Both the position numbers and the translations under genes were made by a program. 64,000 nucleotides of DNA, taken from the NCBI RefSeq assembly GCF_051133435.1, contig NZ_JBPGNY010000005.1, forward strand, positions 186,001 to 250,000, written 5' to 3'. Below are positions 26,910 to 35,209 of the stretch, in pieces (positions within the stretch are counted from its first letter, which is position 1; every line of letters starts with the position of its first letter). A model generated the notes under the pieces. The model was given only the letters and a program-made list of their open reading frames with translations, ran no database searches and was not told the DNA's origin. This DNA is from JAAYAO01 sp051133435 (GTDB lineage: Bacteria; Actinomycetota; Actinomycetes; Propionibacteriales; Propionibacteriaceae).

Positions 26910-29900
26910 TCAGAACACCCCACCATCGGGGATGTGCACGGTCTTCTGTTCCGGCTGGGCCGGACCGCTGCCGCCCAGGGGTTGGCCGGCCGGGGCGTTC
27001 ACCCGGGCCAAGGCCTCGTCGACCATGCCGGACAACTGCCGGGTCGCCCAGAACACGTCCGGTGCCAGGTCCCGGAAGATCGGCGTCTGCGAGGCGGTGT
27101 CGCGGTCTTCGATCACCGAGAAGGTGCCGCCACCGGGGGCGCCCGATTCGCCGGGGGCCATGAAGTGCACCGAGGCCAGCTCGGAGATGTTGTGCAGGAA
27201 CTCCTTGGCCGCCTCGGCCCGCTCCTCCGGGGTCGACGCGGCCGCCGCGGCAGCCACCCGGGTGGTGCGGCCCGATCCGATGTCACCGTCGCGCAGCCAG
27301 GTGAGCAGCAGTTGCTTGCCCGATCGCTCCACGATGCCCGAGGCCGGCCCCAGCGGGCTGGCGTCGAACAGGCTGCGCAGCGCATGGTACGGCGCCATCG
27401 AACCCATCACCGGACGTTCGTGGCTGCGCGACAGGGCCAGCAGGATCGATTCCAGTACTGCCGGCAACCAGTCATAGGGAGCCTTGAATCGTTCCGGCGG
27501 GGTGAGCAGCGGGTGCGGGAAGGGCTGCCAGGCCCGCTTCTCGATGTCGAACACCTGCGCGGCCTGGTCGAAGGGCGGTTCGGGCAGTTGCACCGCACCG
27601 ACCACCTGGCCCAGGAACCAGCCGGCCACCATCGCTCGACGCTCCTCGGTGCCCATCGGCAGGGCGGCGTCCAGCGGCCGGGTGCGCCGGTTCGCCCAGA
27701 AGGCCTCCCGTGCGGCCGGCGGGGTGGTCGCCCACTGTTCCGAGACCGGCCGCAGCATCGAATCGAAACACACCGGGGCGTACAGCGGGTACGACCCGAA
27801 CACGTCGATGCGGCGCACCTGATCGGAGTCGCCCACCGAGCGCAGGTAGTTGTCGCGGCTCGACTGGTCGATCTGCGGGTTGTTGACCAGCACCCGTTCC
27901 AGGTCCTCGGCCACCGGCAGGTTCGCGAACGGCACCGACGAGAACTTGAACCGGTATTCGGCGGCATTGCCGCCATGCAGCAACTGCACCAGCCCGTCGT
28001 TGGCGCTGATCAACGGCAGGGCCAGGGTGAGGGCCTGCTGGAATTTGTCGGAGATGTCGGTACTGCGCTGGGCACGCTCCGACTCCATCGCCCCCACCCC
28101 GCGCACGTAGTCGCGCAGTGACAGCGAGCAGAAACGGTGGAAGGACTGTTCCGGACGGGCGACGAACAACCGGGCCCGCTCCAACAGTTCGGCGGGCCGG
28201 GCGTGCACGTCGAACCGGGCCCGGCTCGGCACGATCGATTCGCCGTTGTGCGGGTTGGTGGAGAACACCCGCGACTGCCAGCCGGTGGTGATCTCGATCA
28301 GCCCACCCGGGGGCTGCACCCCACCGGTGGTCTCCCACAGCCCCTGGATCACCCGCTGGGTGACCGCACTGCGGGCGGCCGGGAAGCCCTGGGTCTGGGT
28401 CTGCACCGAGGCCTGCAGGTCGGCGACGTACTGGCCCAGGAACTGCGCCGAGTTGGTCAGCAGCACCTCGTTGTTGGCCTCGTCGAAGCGTTCCGGGGCG
28501 CGGATGTCCTCGTCGGAGGGCCAGGCGTTGTACTGGTCGGTGGCCAACCGGGCCAGCCCGTCGTGGCGCACCGCCGAATCACGGGCCTGTTCCAGCAACC
28601 GCCGCTGTTCGTTGATCGCCTCCAACAGCGGGCCGATCACGTCGGTGCAGTACGACCCGAGCACCTCGGCCAGGCGTCCGGACGCCTTGGCGTACATGTG
28701 GTTGTGGAAGTTGTTCAGCAGCGCCGAGGCGATCCGGTCGATGATCTGCCCACCGTTGACGATCTTGCCGCGCATCCCGGCGATCGCGTTGGTGACCTCA
28801 GGCGGCAGGGCGACGATGTCGGTGTTATCGAAGCGGCTGAGTTCCTGGGCGGCCGGGATCACCGACTCCTTGAGGTGGGCTTCCATCCGCTGCAGCACTG
28901 CGGCGGCATAGGTCAGGCCGAGTTGGGCGATGGCCTGGCCCACCGCGTGCACGGTGCGCTGTTGCAGGCCCTGGGCGAACTCGAAACTCCAGGTGTAGGC
29001 CTGTTGGGCAGTGGCCTCGGTCAGCGCGCCTCGTTGGGCGGCCAATACCTGCGACAGAATCGGCACCCACTGCTGGGCCTCGTGCCCGTCCGGTGGTGGC
29101 AGTTGCCCGATCACGTAGGACGAGATCACGCCACGGCCGACCTGGTCGACGGTCTGGCGCGGCAGCGCCGAGGACTGCAACCAGTTCGCCAGGGGTCCGA
29201 AGTCCTTCGACCCGGATCCCTCGAAGAGACCGAAATCGGCGCAGGTGCGGCGCCACTGGCTGTGCACCAGGGCCTTGACCTGTTCGGTGCCCGAGGCGGT
29301 GTTGCCCTCCTGGAGGTGCCCGTCCAACAGACGGTCGACCGCCGAGCGGGCGATGCGCTGGGCGGCGTATTCGGCGTAGCGGTCGCGTCCCATCGACAGG
29401 GAGGCGAACCCGAAGGATCCCCACGGCAGCGCGTCGGCCTGGGCGCCCCAGCCGAGGTATCGCGAATCCGGCGGTACCGAACCGGTGTTGCCCAGATCGT
29501 AGGAGACGAACTGGCCGGTGGCTTGTTCCGACATCATCATCCCGGCCAAACCGCGGGCCAGGCCGCGGTAGATCGCCTTCGGGGAGCCGTCGCCGAACAT
29601 GGTGCGTTGGGAGCCGACGAAACGTCCGACCGGGAACACGCGGGCGAACGGGATCTCCGGGATCGACCCGAAGGTGGCGCCCAGGGCGTCCAGCATCCGC
29701 ATGTCGTGGGCGGCGGCCACACCGGTCTGACTGGCCACGATCTCACCGAGCATGGCCAGGGCGTTGGAGCGCACCCCGCTGCGGGCCGATTCGGGCAAGG
29801 AATCGAAGATGTCGGCCGAGACCATGAACACCGCCATCAGCTTCGGGTCCAGGCCCGGGATGGTGGTGAGCAGGCGGCACACGTCCAGCGCCATCGAGGC

Positions 29901-30458
29901 ACCGGCACCGCCGGCCATCGACGACACCACCAGGACGATCGGCACCTCCTGTTGGGAGTAGCCGTCCATGTTCAGGATCCGTGCCGCCTGAGCCATCTCG
30001 GTGTGGGTCTCGTTGCGGTGCAGGTCATCCCAGGCGGCCTGCAGATCGTTGCGGATCTGCTCCACCTTCGACAGCGTGATGATCCGGCCGACCGCGCGGT
30101 ACTGGCCGGCGCCGACCGAGATCGGGGTGGCGATCGAGGCGGGGTTGCGCGGGGCCCAGGTACCGATGGTGTCCAGCGCGCGGTTGCCGCCGAGGCGGCG
30201 GCTCACGGTGTGGTCGAGATCGGCGTAGGAGCCCGCCTTGGGGCCCAGGCCGATGTAGCGACCGCCCTGTTGTTCGACATTGCCCAGCCCGTCGGGGCCG
30301 TTCTCTTCACCGCTGGGGACGTCGACGTGCACGAACTGCCAGCCGGCGGGTATCCGGTCGATGCCTTCCGCGGCCAAGTCGGAGCGCAGTTGATCCATCA
30401 TGTACGCCAAGGTGGATCCGCCTGAGCCGCCGTAGCCCAGTACCAGGAACCGCTTCAT
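26910..30458 (-). CDS. Large tubulin-like (FtsZ/tubulin superfamily) GTPase
   Basis: A 1182-residue protein of the Pfam 'tubulin-like' (Tubulin_2) kind. The N-terminus MKRFLVLGYGGSGGST is the first Rossmann strand and glycine loop. The counterpart of the tubulin/FtsZ GGGTGTG signature is AGGAGAS at residues 182-188, preceded by the hydrophobic strand VPIVLVVSS. Members of this family are several times longer than FtsZ, with a long C-terminal part of unknown role. Whether it polymerises or hydrolyses GTP cannot be told from sequence, and the signature is unusual. AAGGAGAAGG precedes ATG 30458. The stop abuts the next start. The C-terminal GGVF tail is exposed after a Pro/Gly-rich linker. Confidence 0.75.
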   Translation of the reverse strand: MKRFLVLGYGGSGGSTLAYMMDQLRSDLAAEGIDRIPAGWQFVHVDVPSGEENGPDGLGNVEQQGGRYIGLGPKAGSYADLDHTVSRRLGGNRALDTIGTWAPRNPASIATPISVGAGQYRAVGRIITLSKVEQIRNDLQAAWDDLHRNETHTEMAQAARILNMDGYSQQEVPIVLVVSSMAGGAGASMALDVCRLLTTIPGLDPKLMAVFMVSADIFDSLPESARSGVRSNALAMLGEIVASQTGVAAAHDMRMLDALGATFGSIPEIPFARVFPVGRFVGSQRTMFGDGSPKAIYRGLARGLAGMMMSEQATGQFVSYDLGNTGSVPPDSRYLGWGAQADALPWGSFGFASLSMGRDRYAEYAAQRIARSAVDRLLDGHLQEGNTASGTEQVKALVHSQWRRTCADFGLFEGSGSKDFGPLANWLQSSALPRQTVDQVGRGVISSYVIGQLPPPDGHEAQQWVPILSQVLAAQRGALTEATAQQAYTWSFEFAQGLQQRTVHAVGQAIAQLGLTYAAAVLQRMEAHLKESVIPAAQELSRFDNTDIVALPPEVTNAIAGMRGKIVNGGQIIDRIASALLNNFHNHMYAKASGRLAEVLGSYCTDVIGPLLEAINEQRRLLEQARDSAVRHDGLARLATDQYNAWPSDEDIRAPERFDEANNEVLLTNSAQFLGQYVADLQASVQTQTQGFPAARSAVTQRVIQGLWETTGGVQPPGGLIEITTGWQSRVFSTNPHNGESIVPSRARFDVHARPAELLERARLFVARPEQSFHRFCSLSLRDYVRGVGAMESERAQRSTDISDKFQQALTLALPLISANDGLVQLLHGGNAAEYRFKFSSVPFANLPVAEDLERVLVNNPQIDQSSRDNYLRSVGDSDQVRRIDVFGSYPLYAPVCFDSMLRPVSEQWATTPPAAREAFWANRRTRPLDAALPMGTEERRAMVAGWFLGQVVGAVQLPEPPFDQAAQVFDIEKRAWQPFPHPLLTPPERFKAPYDWLPAVLESILLALSRSHERPVMGSMAPYHALRSLFDASPLGPASGIVERSGKQLLLTWLRDGDIGSGRTTRVAAAAAASTPEERAEAAKEFLHNISELASVHFMAPGESGAPGGGTFSVIEDRDTASQTPIFRDLAPDVFWATRQLSGMVDEALARVNAPAGQPLGGSGPAQPEQKTVHIPDGGVF

Positions 30459-30506
30459 CGACCTTCTCCTTCATTTCCGGGTTGTTCCCGCCGTGTCACT
30501 GTCTCA

Positions 30507-33236
30507 TCATCCGCCGAAGGGCGAGCCACCCGTCGGACCTCCGGACGGGGGTGCCGATCCCGGGGGTCCGCCGAAAGGACCGGGCCCGCCGAAGGCGTTG
30601 GGGTCACCCGGCGCGCCGAAGGGGTTGGGCGCGGCCGGCCCGGGGCCGTCGCCGAAGGGTGTGCCGCCGCCGGGTGGTGGTGCGGGTGGACCCGCGATCC
30701 CGGCCTCGGCCGCCGCGGCCCGGATCCGGGCGAGCAGATCGGGTGCCTTGCGACTGGCATCGATCAGCAACTCCTCGCGGCGGGCCGGGGTTGCCTCACC
30801 GGCAACCAGGAACAGCAGGGCCGCTTGATCCGCCGGGCCGGTCGGATCGTGCAGCAGTACCCAGTTGTTGTGTACCGCCAACGGCAGTGAGGCCGACGCG
30901 CCCACCCCTTCGGTGGTTCCCACCCAACGCGGCGGCGCACTGACCTGCACCGAGCCCTCCCCGAAGGGTGAGGCACCGGTCTTCGCAACCAGTTCCACCC
31001 CGCCCAGGGGCAGGTTACGGGTGCCGCCGCTGGGAATCTGGGCCATCTGTCGCAGATCACCGTCGGCGAAGGCCAGCGGACCGCCGTCGCGCTGCACATC
31101 GCGCTGAACCTGCACCGGGATCTCCTGGTACAACAATGGCCGATCCGGAATCTTGGCGTTGGCCCGCTTGGTGAGCCACAGCAGGGCGAGCGGAATGCCG
31201 GGGCCGAGAATCAGCGCCAGAATCAGCGTCAGCACGAAGTTGCGGGTGTTCAACGGACGGGTCAGGTCGGCGCGGTACTCGACCTCGACGTCCTCGGCCC
31301 GGTCGGGGGCATCCAGCGGGGCGATCCGGGCCACGAAGGTGCCCGACAGTCCGCCGGTGCCGGTCTGCGGCGAGGTCAGTTGCACCGGCAGTTCGGCGGT
31401 CTGGCCCTCTTCCACCCGCAGGCAGTCCTCGGCCCGGCCGTGCTGGGACGAGACGTTCAGTTCGGTGACACCCTCGGGGCCGGCCAAAATCTCCGGCTGC
31501 TGGCTGCCCACCCAGACACAGCCGGGGCCGTTGACCGATAAAGTGCCGCTCAGATTGACCTCACCATCGGCGGCCCCGAAGTTCACCGATTCGGCGACCG
31601 TCGGGTAGCCGTAGGGGGCAAGTACCTCGAGGGGCACATCGACCACCTGGGGTGCCAGTTGGGTGCCCGGGATCGCCTTGCCCTGGCCGTCCTTGCTGTC
31701 GGCGGTGGTCACATTCAGCCGCAGCCGCAGGCTGTAGCTACCGGGGGTGAGGTCCTCGCCGTCGAGTTTCAACGGCTTGGTGATCTGGTCCTTGGTCAGC
31801 CCGGTGGCGAGGTCCTTGACCAGGCCGTCGCTGACCAGGGAGACGTCCATGCTCACCTTGCCCAACAACGTGGTGGGGTCCACCGCCGTGCCGTCGCTGC
31901 GCTGCAGGCCCAGGATGATCTCGGTGGGTTCCCCGGCCCGGATCTCGGTCTCCTCGGCCTTGGGCCAGGCCGGGAAGAGGTCGCCGTACAGGTGCAGGCT
32001 GGTGCGCGAGACCCCGGTCGGTGAATCCGACTTCGGGTCGACGAACACGACCTGCCACTGCCCCGCCCACGCCTTGGAGGAGCCGCGATCGGCCGTCAGC
32101 GCGAAGCTGCGCTGCGAGGGCCACTGGTAGCTCAGGGTTGCCCCGTCCAGTTCGGCCTTGACCGGGGCCTGGCTCTGTTTCAGTTCGACCTCGGCGCCGC
32201 TGGGGGCGACCAGGAATACCTGGGCCTGGTCGATGGTGGCCTGTCCGAGAATCCGGATTCGGGTGATCGAATCGTCCAACACGAAGGCGTGGGCGCCGTC
32301 GGGGCACACCCCGCCCTGGCACACCTTGCGTTCCTGCACCCGGGGCTCCTGGCCGGGATTGGTGTACTTGTCGAACTCGAAGAGCATGTCGTCGATGTCG
32401 GAGACCAGGGTGAACTTGCCCGGCGGCGGTTTCTGGATCTTGCCGCACGGCCCGGCTTCGCCCTGACCGGTCGCGACCCGTTTCATCAGGTCGAAGTCCT
32501 GGGCGCCGGCTTCGTCCGGGGTGAGCCCCACGGCCAGGATCACGACATGTCCGGCCCGAATCTGATCGGCCAGACCACCGTCGCGGCACATGTCGGCGGC
32601 GGCGCGTTCCTTCGCCCGGGCCCGGTCCTGGTCGCTGTTGAGTCGGTTCTCCGGGTCGTAGGGCCGGTCGATCGGCTTGTCGGCCTCGTCGGGGGCCCGG
32701 TCGATGTCCAGGGTGCCGTCGGAGAAGAACAGGATGGCCTGACACTTCGTGGGGCGCTGTTGGGCGCGGGTCGCGAGGTCGCGGCGGGACCCGTCCAGAC
32801 CGAGCCAGTAGTCGGTGCCCTCGCCGGTGTTGCGGTCGGCGAAGGCATCGACCTTGGCCAGTGCCTTGTCGACGCTGGAGGGGTTGAGGGCGTCCCAGCT
32901 TCCGCCCGGCTCGTAGCGGTTGGCGAACCCGCTGACGTTGACGGTCAACTCGACATCGGCCTGGTCGGCGAAGTCGGCCAACTGGCTCAACAGGTACTTG
33001 CCGGCCTTCACCCGGGCGCCGGCGGCGTCGGTGGATTTCAGGCTGGCCGAGGTGTCGACCAGCACCAGCAAGTCGCCCTTTTTCTCCTTGGCCAGGCAGG
33101 CCCCGTAGTTGTCGACGGCCGATTCGTCGGCCGCCCGGGCGCTGGGCGCGAAGACGCCGGCCAGCACCTGGGTCACCATCAGCAGGGCGCAGGCCAGCGC
33201 GGCGGGGAGGGCCCACCGCGAGTGTGTGCGGTTCAC
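30507..33236 (-). CDS. Secreted, membrane-anchored VWA-domain protein
   Basis: A 909-residue protein with an N-terminal signal peptide (hydrophobic core ALPAALACALLMVTQVLAG, likely cleavage after ARA at about residue 35) and an extracytoplasmic VWA domain whose MIDAS DTSAS is at residues 61-65. Beta-rich domains follow, then one transmembrane helix at about 668-692 (VLTLILALILGPGIPLALLW). The cytoplasmic part ends in a Pro/Gly tail with repeated PFG and NPFG motifs. Topology would let it sense outside and contact the cytoplasmic GTPase parts. Start GTG 33236 overlaps the upstream stop as GTGA. Several cysteines in the outer part may form disulfides. Confidence 0.75.
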   Translation of the reverse strand: MNRTHSRWALPAALACALLMVTQVLAGVFAPSARAADESAVDNYGACLAKEKKGDLLVLVDTSASLKSTDAAGARVKAGKYLLSQLADFADQADVELTVNVSGFANRYEPGGSWDALNPSSVDKALAKVDAFADRNTGEGTDYWLGLDGSRRDLATRAQQRPTKCQAILFFSDGTLDIDRAPDEADKPIDRPYDPENRLNSDQDRARAKERAAADMCRDGGLADQIRAGHVVILAVGLTPDEAGAQDFDLMKRVATGQGEAGPCGKIQKPPPGKFTLVSDIDDMLFEFDKYTNPGQEPRVQERKVCQGGVCPDGAHAFVLDDSITRIRILGQATIDQAQVFLVAPSGAEVELKQSQAPVKAELDGATLSYQWPSQRSFALTADRGSSKAWAGQWQVVFVDPKSDSPTGVSRTSLHLYGDLFPAWPKAEETEIRAGEPTEIILGLQRSDGTAVDPTTLLGKVSMDVSLVSDGLVKDLATGLTKDQITKPLKLDGEDLTPGSYSLRLRLNVTTADSKDGQGKAIPGTQLAPQVVDVPLEVLAPYGYPTVAESVNFGAADGEVNLSGTLSVNGPGCVWVGSQQPEILAGPEGVTELNVSSQHGRAEDCLRVEEGQTAELPVQLTSPQTGTGGLSGTFVARIAPLDAPDRAEDVEVEYRADLTRPLNTRNFVLTLILALILGPGIPLALLWLTKRANAKIPDRPLLYQEIPVQVQRDVQRDGGPLAFADGDLRQMAQIPSGGTRNLPLGGVELVAKTGASPFGEGSVQVSAPPRWVGTTEGVGASASLPLAVHNNWVLLHDPTGPADQAALLFLVAGEATPARREELLIDASRKAPDLLARIRAAAAEAGIAGPPAPPPGGGTPFGDGPGPAAPNPFGAPGDPNAFGGPGPFGGPPGSAPPSGGPTGGSPFGG

Positions 33237-33874
33237 AGGCGTCCCACCCAATCGGCGATCCGCCAGGCCGGGGCCAGGATCGCCAGCAGGCAACCGACCA
33301 CGGCCAGCCAGTAGAGCGGCCGGACGAAGCCCGGTGCTGCGTAGAGCCCGGCCGAGCGGGCGTAGGTGTCCTTGCGGACATACATCGCAATCAGGCCGAT
33401 TCCGATCGGTCCGGCCACCAGCCAGCAGATTCCGGCCACCACGGGTTGGTTCACCAGTAACGCCACCACTCCGGCGGCGATGGCCAGCACCAGGGCAACC
33501 AGCAGGATCGGGAAGGGCGGTGTGGCGGCCACCAGCGACGAGGATGTGCCCGCACCGACCAGTTGCATCGCGGGCTCGGGGGTGCGCGCGAAGGGATCAG
33601 TGCTCGCCGGGGCGGCGGCGAAGGGGTCTCCCCCGGTCGAAGCGAAGGGATCGCTGCCGGCCGGGACGAAGGGGTTGCCACCCCCCGAAGCGAACGGGTC
33701 GCTGCCGGCAGACCGAGCCGAGGGCTGTCCCGAAGGTGCCGCGGGTGCCTGCGGTGCGGGGGCGCTCGACGGGGCCGCGGGTCGGGCAAAAGGGTCATCG
33801 GCGCCTGGGGCTCCTCCCCCGGATGCCGACCCCATCCCATACTCGCTGAAGTCGAAAGGATTCGAACCGGACAC
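33233..33874 (-). CDS. Small membrane protein with seven N/D-P-F motifs
   Basis: A 213-residue protein and the first gene of the cluster. The N-terminal 105 residues are disordered and contain two NPF and five DPF tripeptides spaced 8 to 30 residues apart in a Ala/Pro/Ser/Gly-rich background. Three transmembrane helices follow (FPILLVALVLAIAAGVVALL, VAGICWLVAGPIGIGLIAM, LYWLAVVGCLLAILAPAW). The repeated short motif suggests a multivalent docking tail; this is inference. Similar PF motifs occur in the cytoplasmic tail of the next gene's VWA protein. Start GTG 33874 has GAGG six bases upstream. No family recognised. Confidence 0.7.
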   Translation of the reverse strand: MSGSNPFDFSEYGMGSASGGGAPGADDPFARPAAPSSAPAPQAPAAPSGQPSARSAGSDPFASGGGNPFVPAGSDPFASTGGDPFAAAPASTDPFARTPEPAMQLVGAGTSSSLVAATPPFPILLVALVLAIAAGVVALLVNQPVVAGICWLVAGPIGIGLIAMYVRKDTYARSAGLYAAPGFVRPLYWLAVVGCLLAILAPAWRIADWVGRL

Positions 33875-33909
33875 GCGAAACCTCAAAATCTTCTGGACTA
33901 CTGCCGGAT

Positions 33910-33915
33910 ACTGTA
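33910..33915 (-). promoter_or_regulatory. Predicted promoter of the tubulin/GTPase-proteasome operon
   Basis: On the minus strand TACAGT fits the -10 TANNNT consensus and would start transcription near 33902, giving a leader of about 28 bases with GAGG before GTG 33874. No good -35 is seen. A divergent -10 (TACCAT, 33931-33936) for the plus-strand gene lies 16 bases away. Confidence 0.4.
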
Positions 33916-33930
33916 GCCCCGGCCCCGGTC

Positions 33931-33962
33931 TACCATGACCGATAGACGCGACCCGACGGAGG
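33931..33962 (+). promoter_or_regulatory. Predicted promoter and ribosome-binding site
   Basis: TACCAT (33931-33936) could act as -10. GGAGG (33958-33962) lies 5 bases before GTG 33968 and decides that start over the ATG at 33935, which falls inside the -10 itself. Confidence 0.4.
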
Positions 33963-33967
33963 CAAAA

Positions 33968-34216
33968 GTGTCCCAACCTGCACCACAGTGGCCGTCTTCG
34001 GGTGTCTGGGGTGGTCAGCCGGCGCCACAGCAGCCCGGCCCCCAATGGCCGCAGGGGCAACAACCCGGCCCCGCCTGGCCGGGCACCGCACCGGCCCAGG
34101 CCCAGCCGCCGGCGCCACGGTCCGGCGACAGCACCCCGATCATCGTGGGTCTGATCGGCATCGTCGCGCTGGTGACAACGGTGTTCGTCATTTATCTCAA
34201 CTACCTGAACGTCTGA
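33968..34216 (+). CDS. Small Pro/Gln-rich single-pass membrane protein
   Basis: An 82-residue protein with a disordered N-terminus rich in Pro, Gln, Trp and Gly (about residues 1-52) and one C-terminal transmembrane helix (PIIVGLIGIVALVTTVFVIYL). Composition and layout match the two PEGA-like proteins that follow. No family recognised. It is divergent from the tubulin/GTPase operon across 93 bases and could belong to the same process. The start is fixed by GGAGG. Confidence 0.6.
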   Translation: MSQPAPQWPSSGVWGGQPAPQQPGPQWPQGQQPGPAWPGTAPAQAQPPAPRSGDSTPIIVGLIGIVALVTTVFVIYLNYLNV

Positions 34217-34246
34217 GGACGCCCCGGCGCCCGACCCCCGCATCAG

Positions 34247-34259
34247 TACGATCACTGCC
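34247..34259 (+). promoter_or_regulatory. Predicted leaderless promoter
   Basis: TACGAT (34247-34252) plus 7 bases, then ATG 34260. The context ATCAGTACGATCAC is repeated exactly before the paralogous gene at 35223, so the promoter was duplicated with the gene. Confidence 0.5.
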
Positions 34260-34757
34260 ATGACACAGCCTCCTCAAGGCCCGGGTATGCCTCCTCCCCA
34301 AGGCCCGGGCATGCCTCCTCCGCCGGGTCACCAGCCTCCCCCGCACCCCGGTGCGCAGCCGCCCGGTGGTCCCGGCGCACCCGGCAACATCGAGATCACC
34401 GTGCAGGGTCACGTGCTGCTCTCCAACTTCGTGCCGCCCACGGTCACCATCGACGGGCACAAGATTCAGGGGGTGGGTGTCTCCGCCCCGGTGACCGTTC
34501 CGGTGCCACCCGGACGCCGCCACATCGAGGCGTACAGCCAGTGGCTGCGCCGCTACGGCCAGGCTTCCCTCGATGTCGACGTGCGCCCCGGCGAGCTCGT
34601 CCGGGTGTACTACGCCCCGCCCCTGCACCAGTTCGCCACCGGCAACATGGGGCTGGAGCGGCAGGAGATGAAGGGCCTCGGCTGTTTGATCGCGGTGATC
34701 CTCTTCATCGTTGTGGCCGTGTTGGCGGTCGTCCTGATTCCGTTCCTGCTGTCGTGA
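34260..34757 (+). CDS. PEGA-like domain membrane protein, paralogue 1
   Basis: A 165-residue protein. The N-terminal 40 residues are a Pro/Gly/Gln repeat region (QGPGMPPP twice). A beta domain (about 42-130) has VTIDGHKI, VPVPPGRRHIEA and LDVDVRPGELVRVYY, resembling PEGA-type surface beta domains. One C-terminal transmembrane helix follows (CLIAVILFIVVAVLAVVLIPFLL). The beta domain and promoter are shared with the gene at 35223. It is probably held at the membrane with the beta domain cytoplasmic or outside; orientation is not clear. Function unknown. Confidence 0.65.
   Translation: MTQPPQGPGMPPPQGPGMPPPPGHQPPPHPGAQPPGGPGAPGNIEITVQGHVLLSNFVPPTVTIDGHKIQGVGVSAPVTVPVPPGRRHIEAYSQWLRRYGQASLDVDVRPGELVRVYYAPPLHQFATGNMGLERQEMKGLGCLIAVILFIVVAVLAVVLIPFLLS
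34269..34313 (+). repeat. In-frame short tandem repeat
   Basis: Two imperfect 21- and 24-base units encoding PPQGPGM and PPPQGPGM, with a third partial unit after them. It lies within the coding sequence of the PEGA-like protein and is prone to copy-number change. Confidence 0.6.
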
Positions 34758-34777
34758 TCGGCGCGAAGCGACGACGG

Positions 34778-34790
34778 TAAAGTCGCGCCC
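34778..34790 (+). promoter_or_regulatory. Predicted leaderless promoter
   Basis: TAAAGT (34778-34783) plus 7 bases, then ATG 34791. No Shine-Dalgarno. Confidence 0.5.
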
Positions 34791-35177
34791 ATGCGTAGTA
34801 CCCCCGTCCTGAGTTGGCCGATCGCCCTCTTGATCGACCTGCTTGCCGTCGTCGTCTTCGGCGTGCTCGGTCGCGCCGCCCACAGCGAAGCGCTCACCCC
34901 CGGCGGGATCGCGCAGACCACGTGGCCTTTCCTGGCCGCCCTGGTGATCGGCTGGTTGGTGGTGCGGGTCTGGCAGGCGCCCCTGCGGCTGAACCGGGCC
35001 GTGCTGCTGCTGGTGGTGACGGTGGTGCTCGGCAACCTGCTGCGGGTCTTCGTCGCTCAGGACTCCACCCACTGGACCTTCATCACCGTCACCGTGCTGG
35101 TGCTGGCCGCGCTGTTGGCCGGCTGGCGCCTGATCGCGCTGCTCCTGCTGCGCCGACGCGCCGCGGCCACGACCTAG
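34791..35177 (+). CDS. DUF3054 family membrane protein
   Basis: A 128-residue protein with four predicted transmembrane helices. It has the family pattern of DUF3054: an early acidic residue in LLIDLLAVVVFGVLGRAAHS, then TTWPFLAALVIGWLVVR, a TVVLGNLLR block and a terminal GWRLI. The function of the family is not known. It lies between two paralogous PEGA-like genes, 33 and 45 bases away, each of the three with its own leaderless-type promoter, so they need not form an operon. Confidence 0.8.
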   Translation: MRSTPVLSWPIALLIDLLAVVVFGVLGRAAHSEALTPGGIAQTTWPFLAALVIGWLVVRVWQAPLRLNRAVLLLVVTVVLGNLLRVFVAQDSTHWTFITVTVLVLAALLAGWRLIALLLLRRRAAATT

Positions 35178-35209
35178 CTTCACCGGGCGGACCCGGACCC
35201 GTCCATCAG

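Noticed and set aside
33584..33874. Homology of the N/DPF tail to eukaryotic endocytic proteins
   Set aside because: Only tripeptides are shared, in a low-complexity Ala/Pro/Ser/Gly-rich background. This is analogy, not homology.
33935..34216. Longer form of the small membrane protein starting at ATG 33935
   Set aside because: That ATG lies within the putative -10 (TACCAT), and GGAGG sits properly before GTG 33968.
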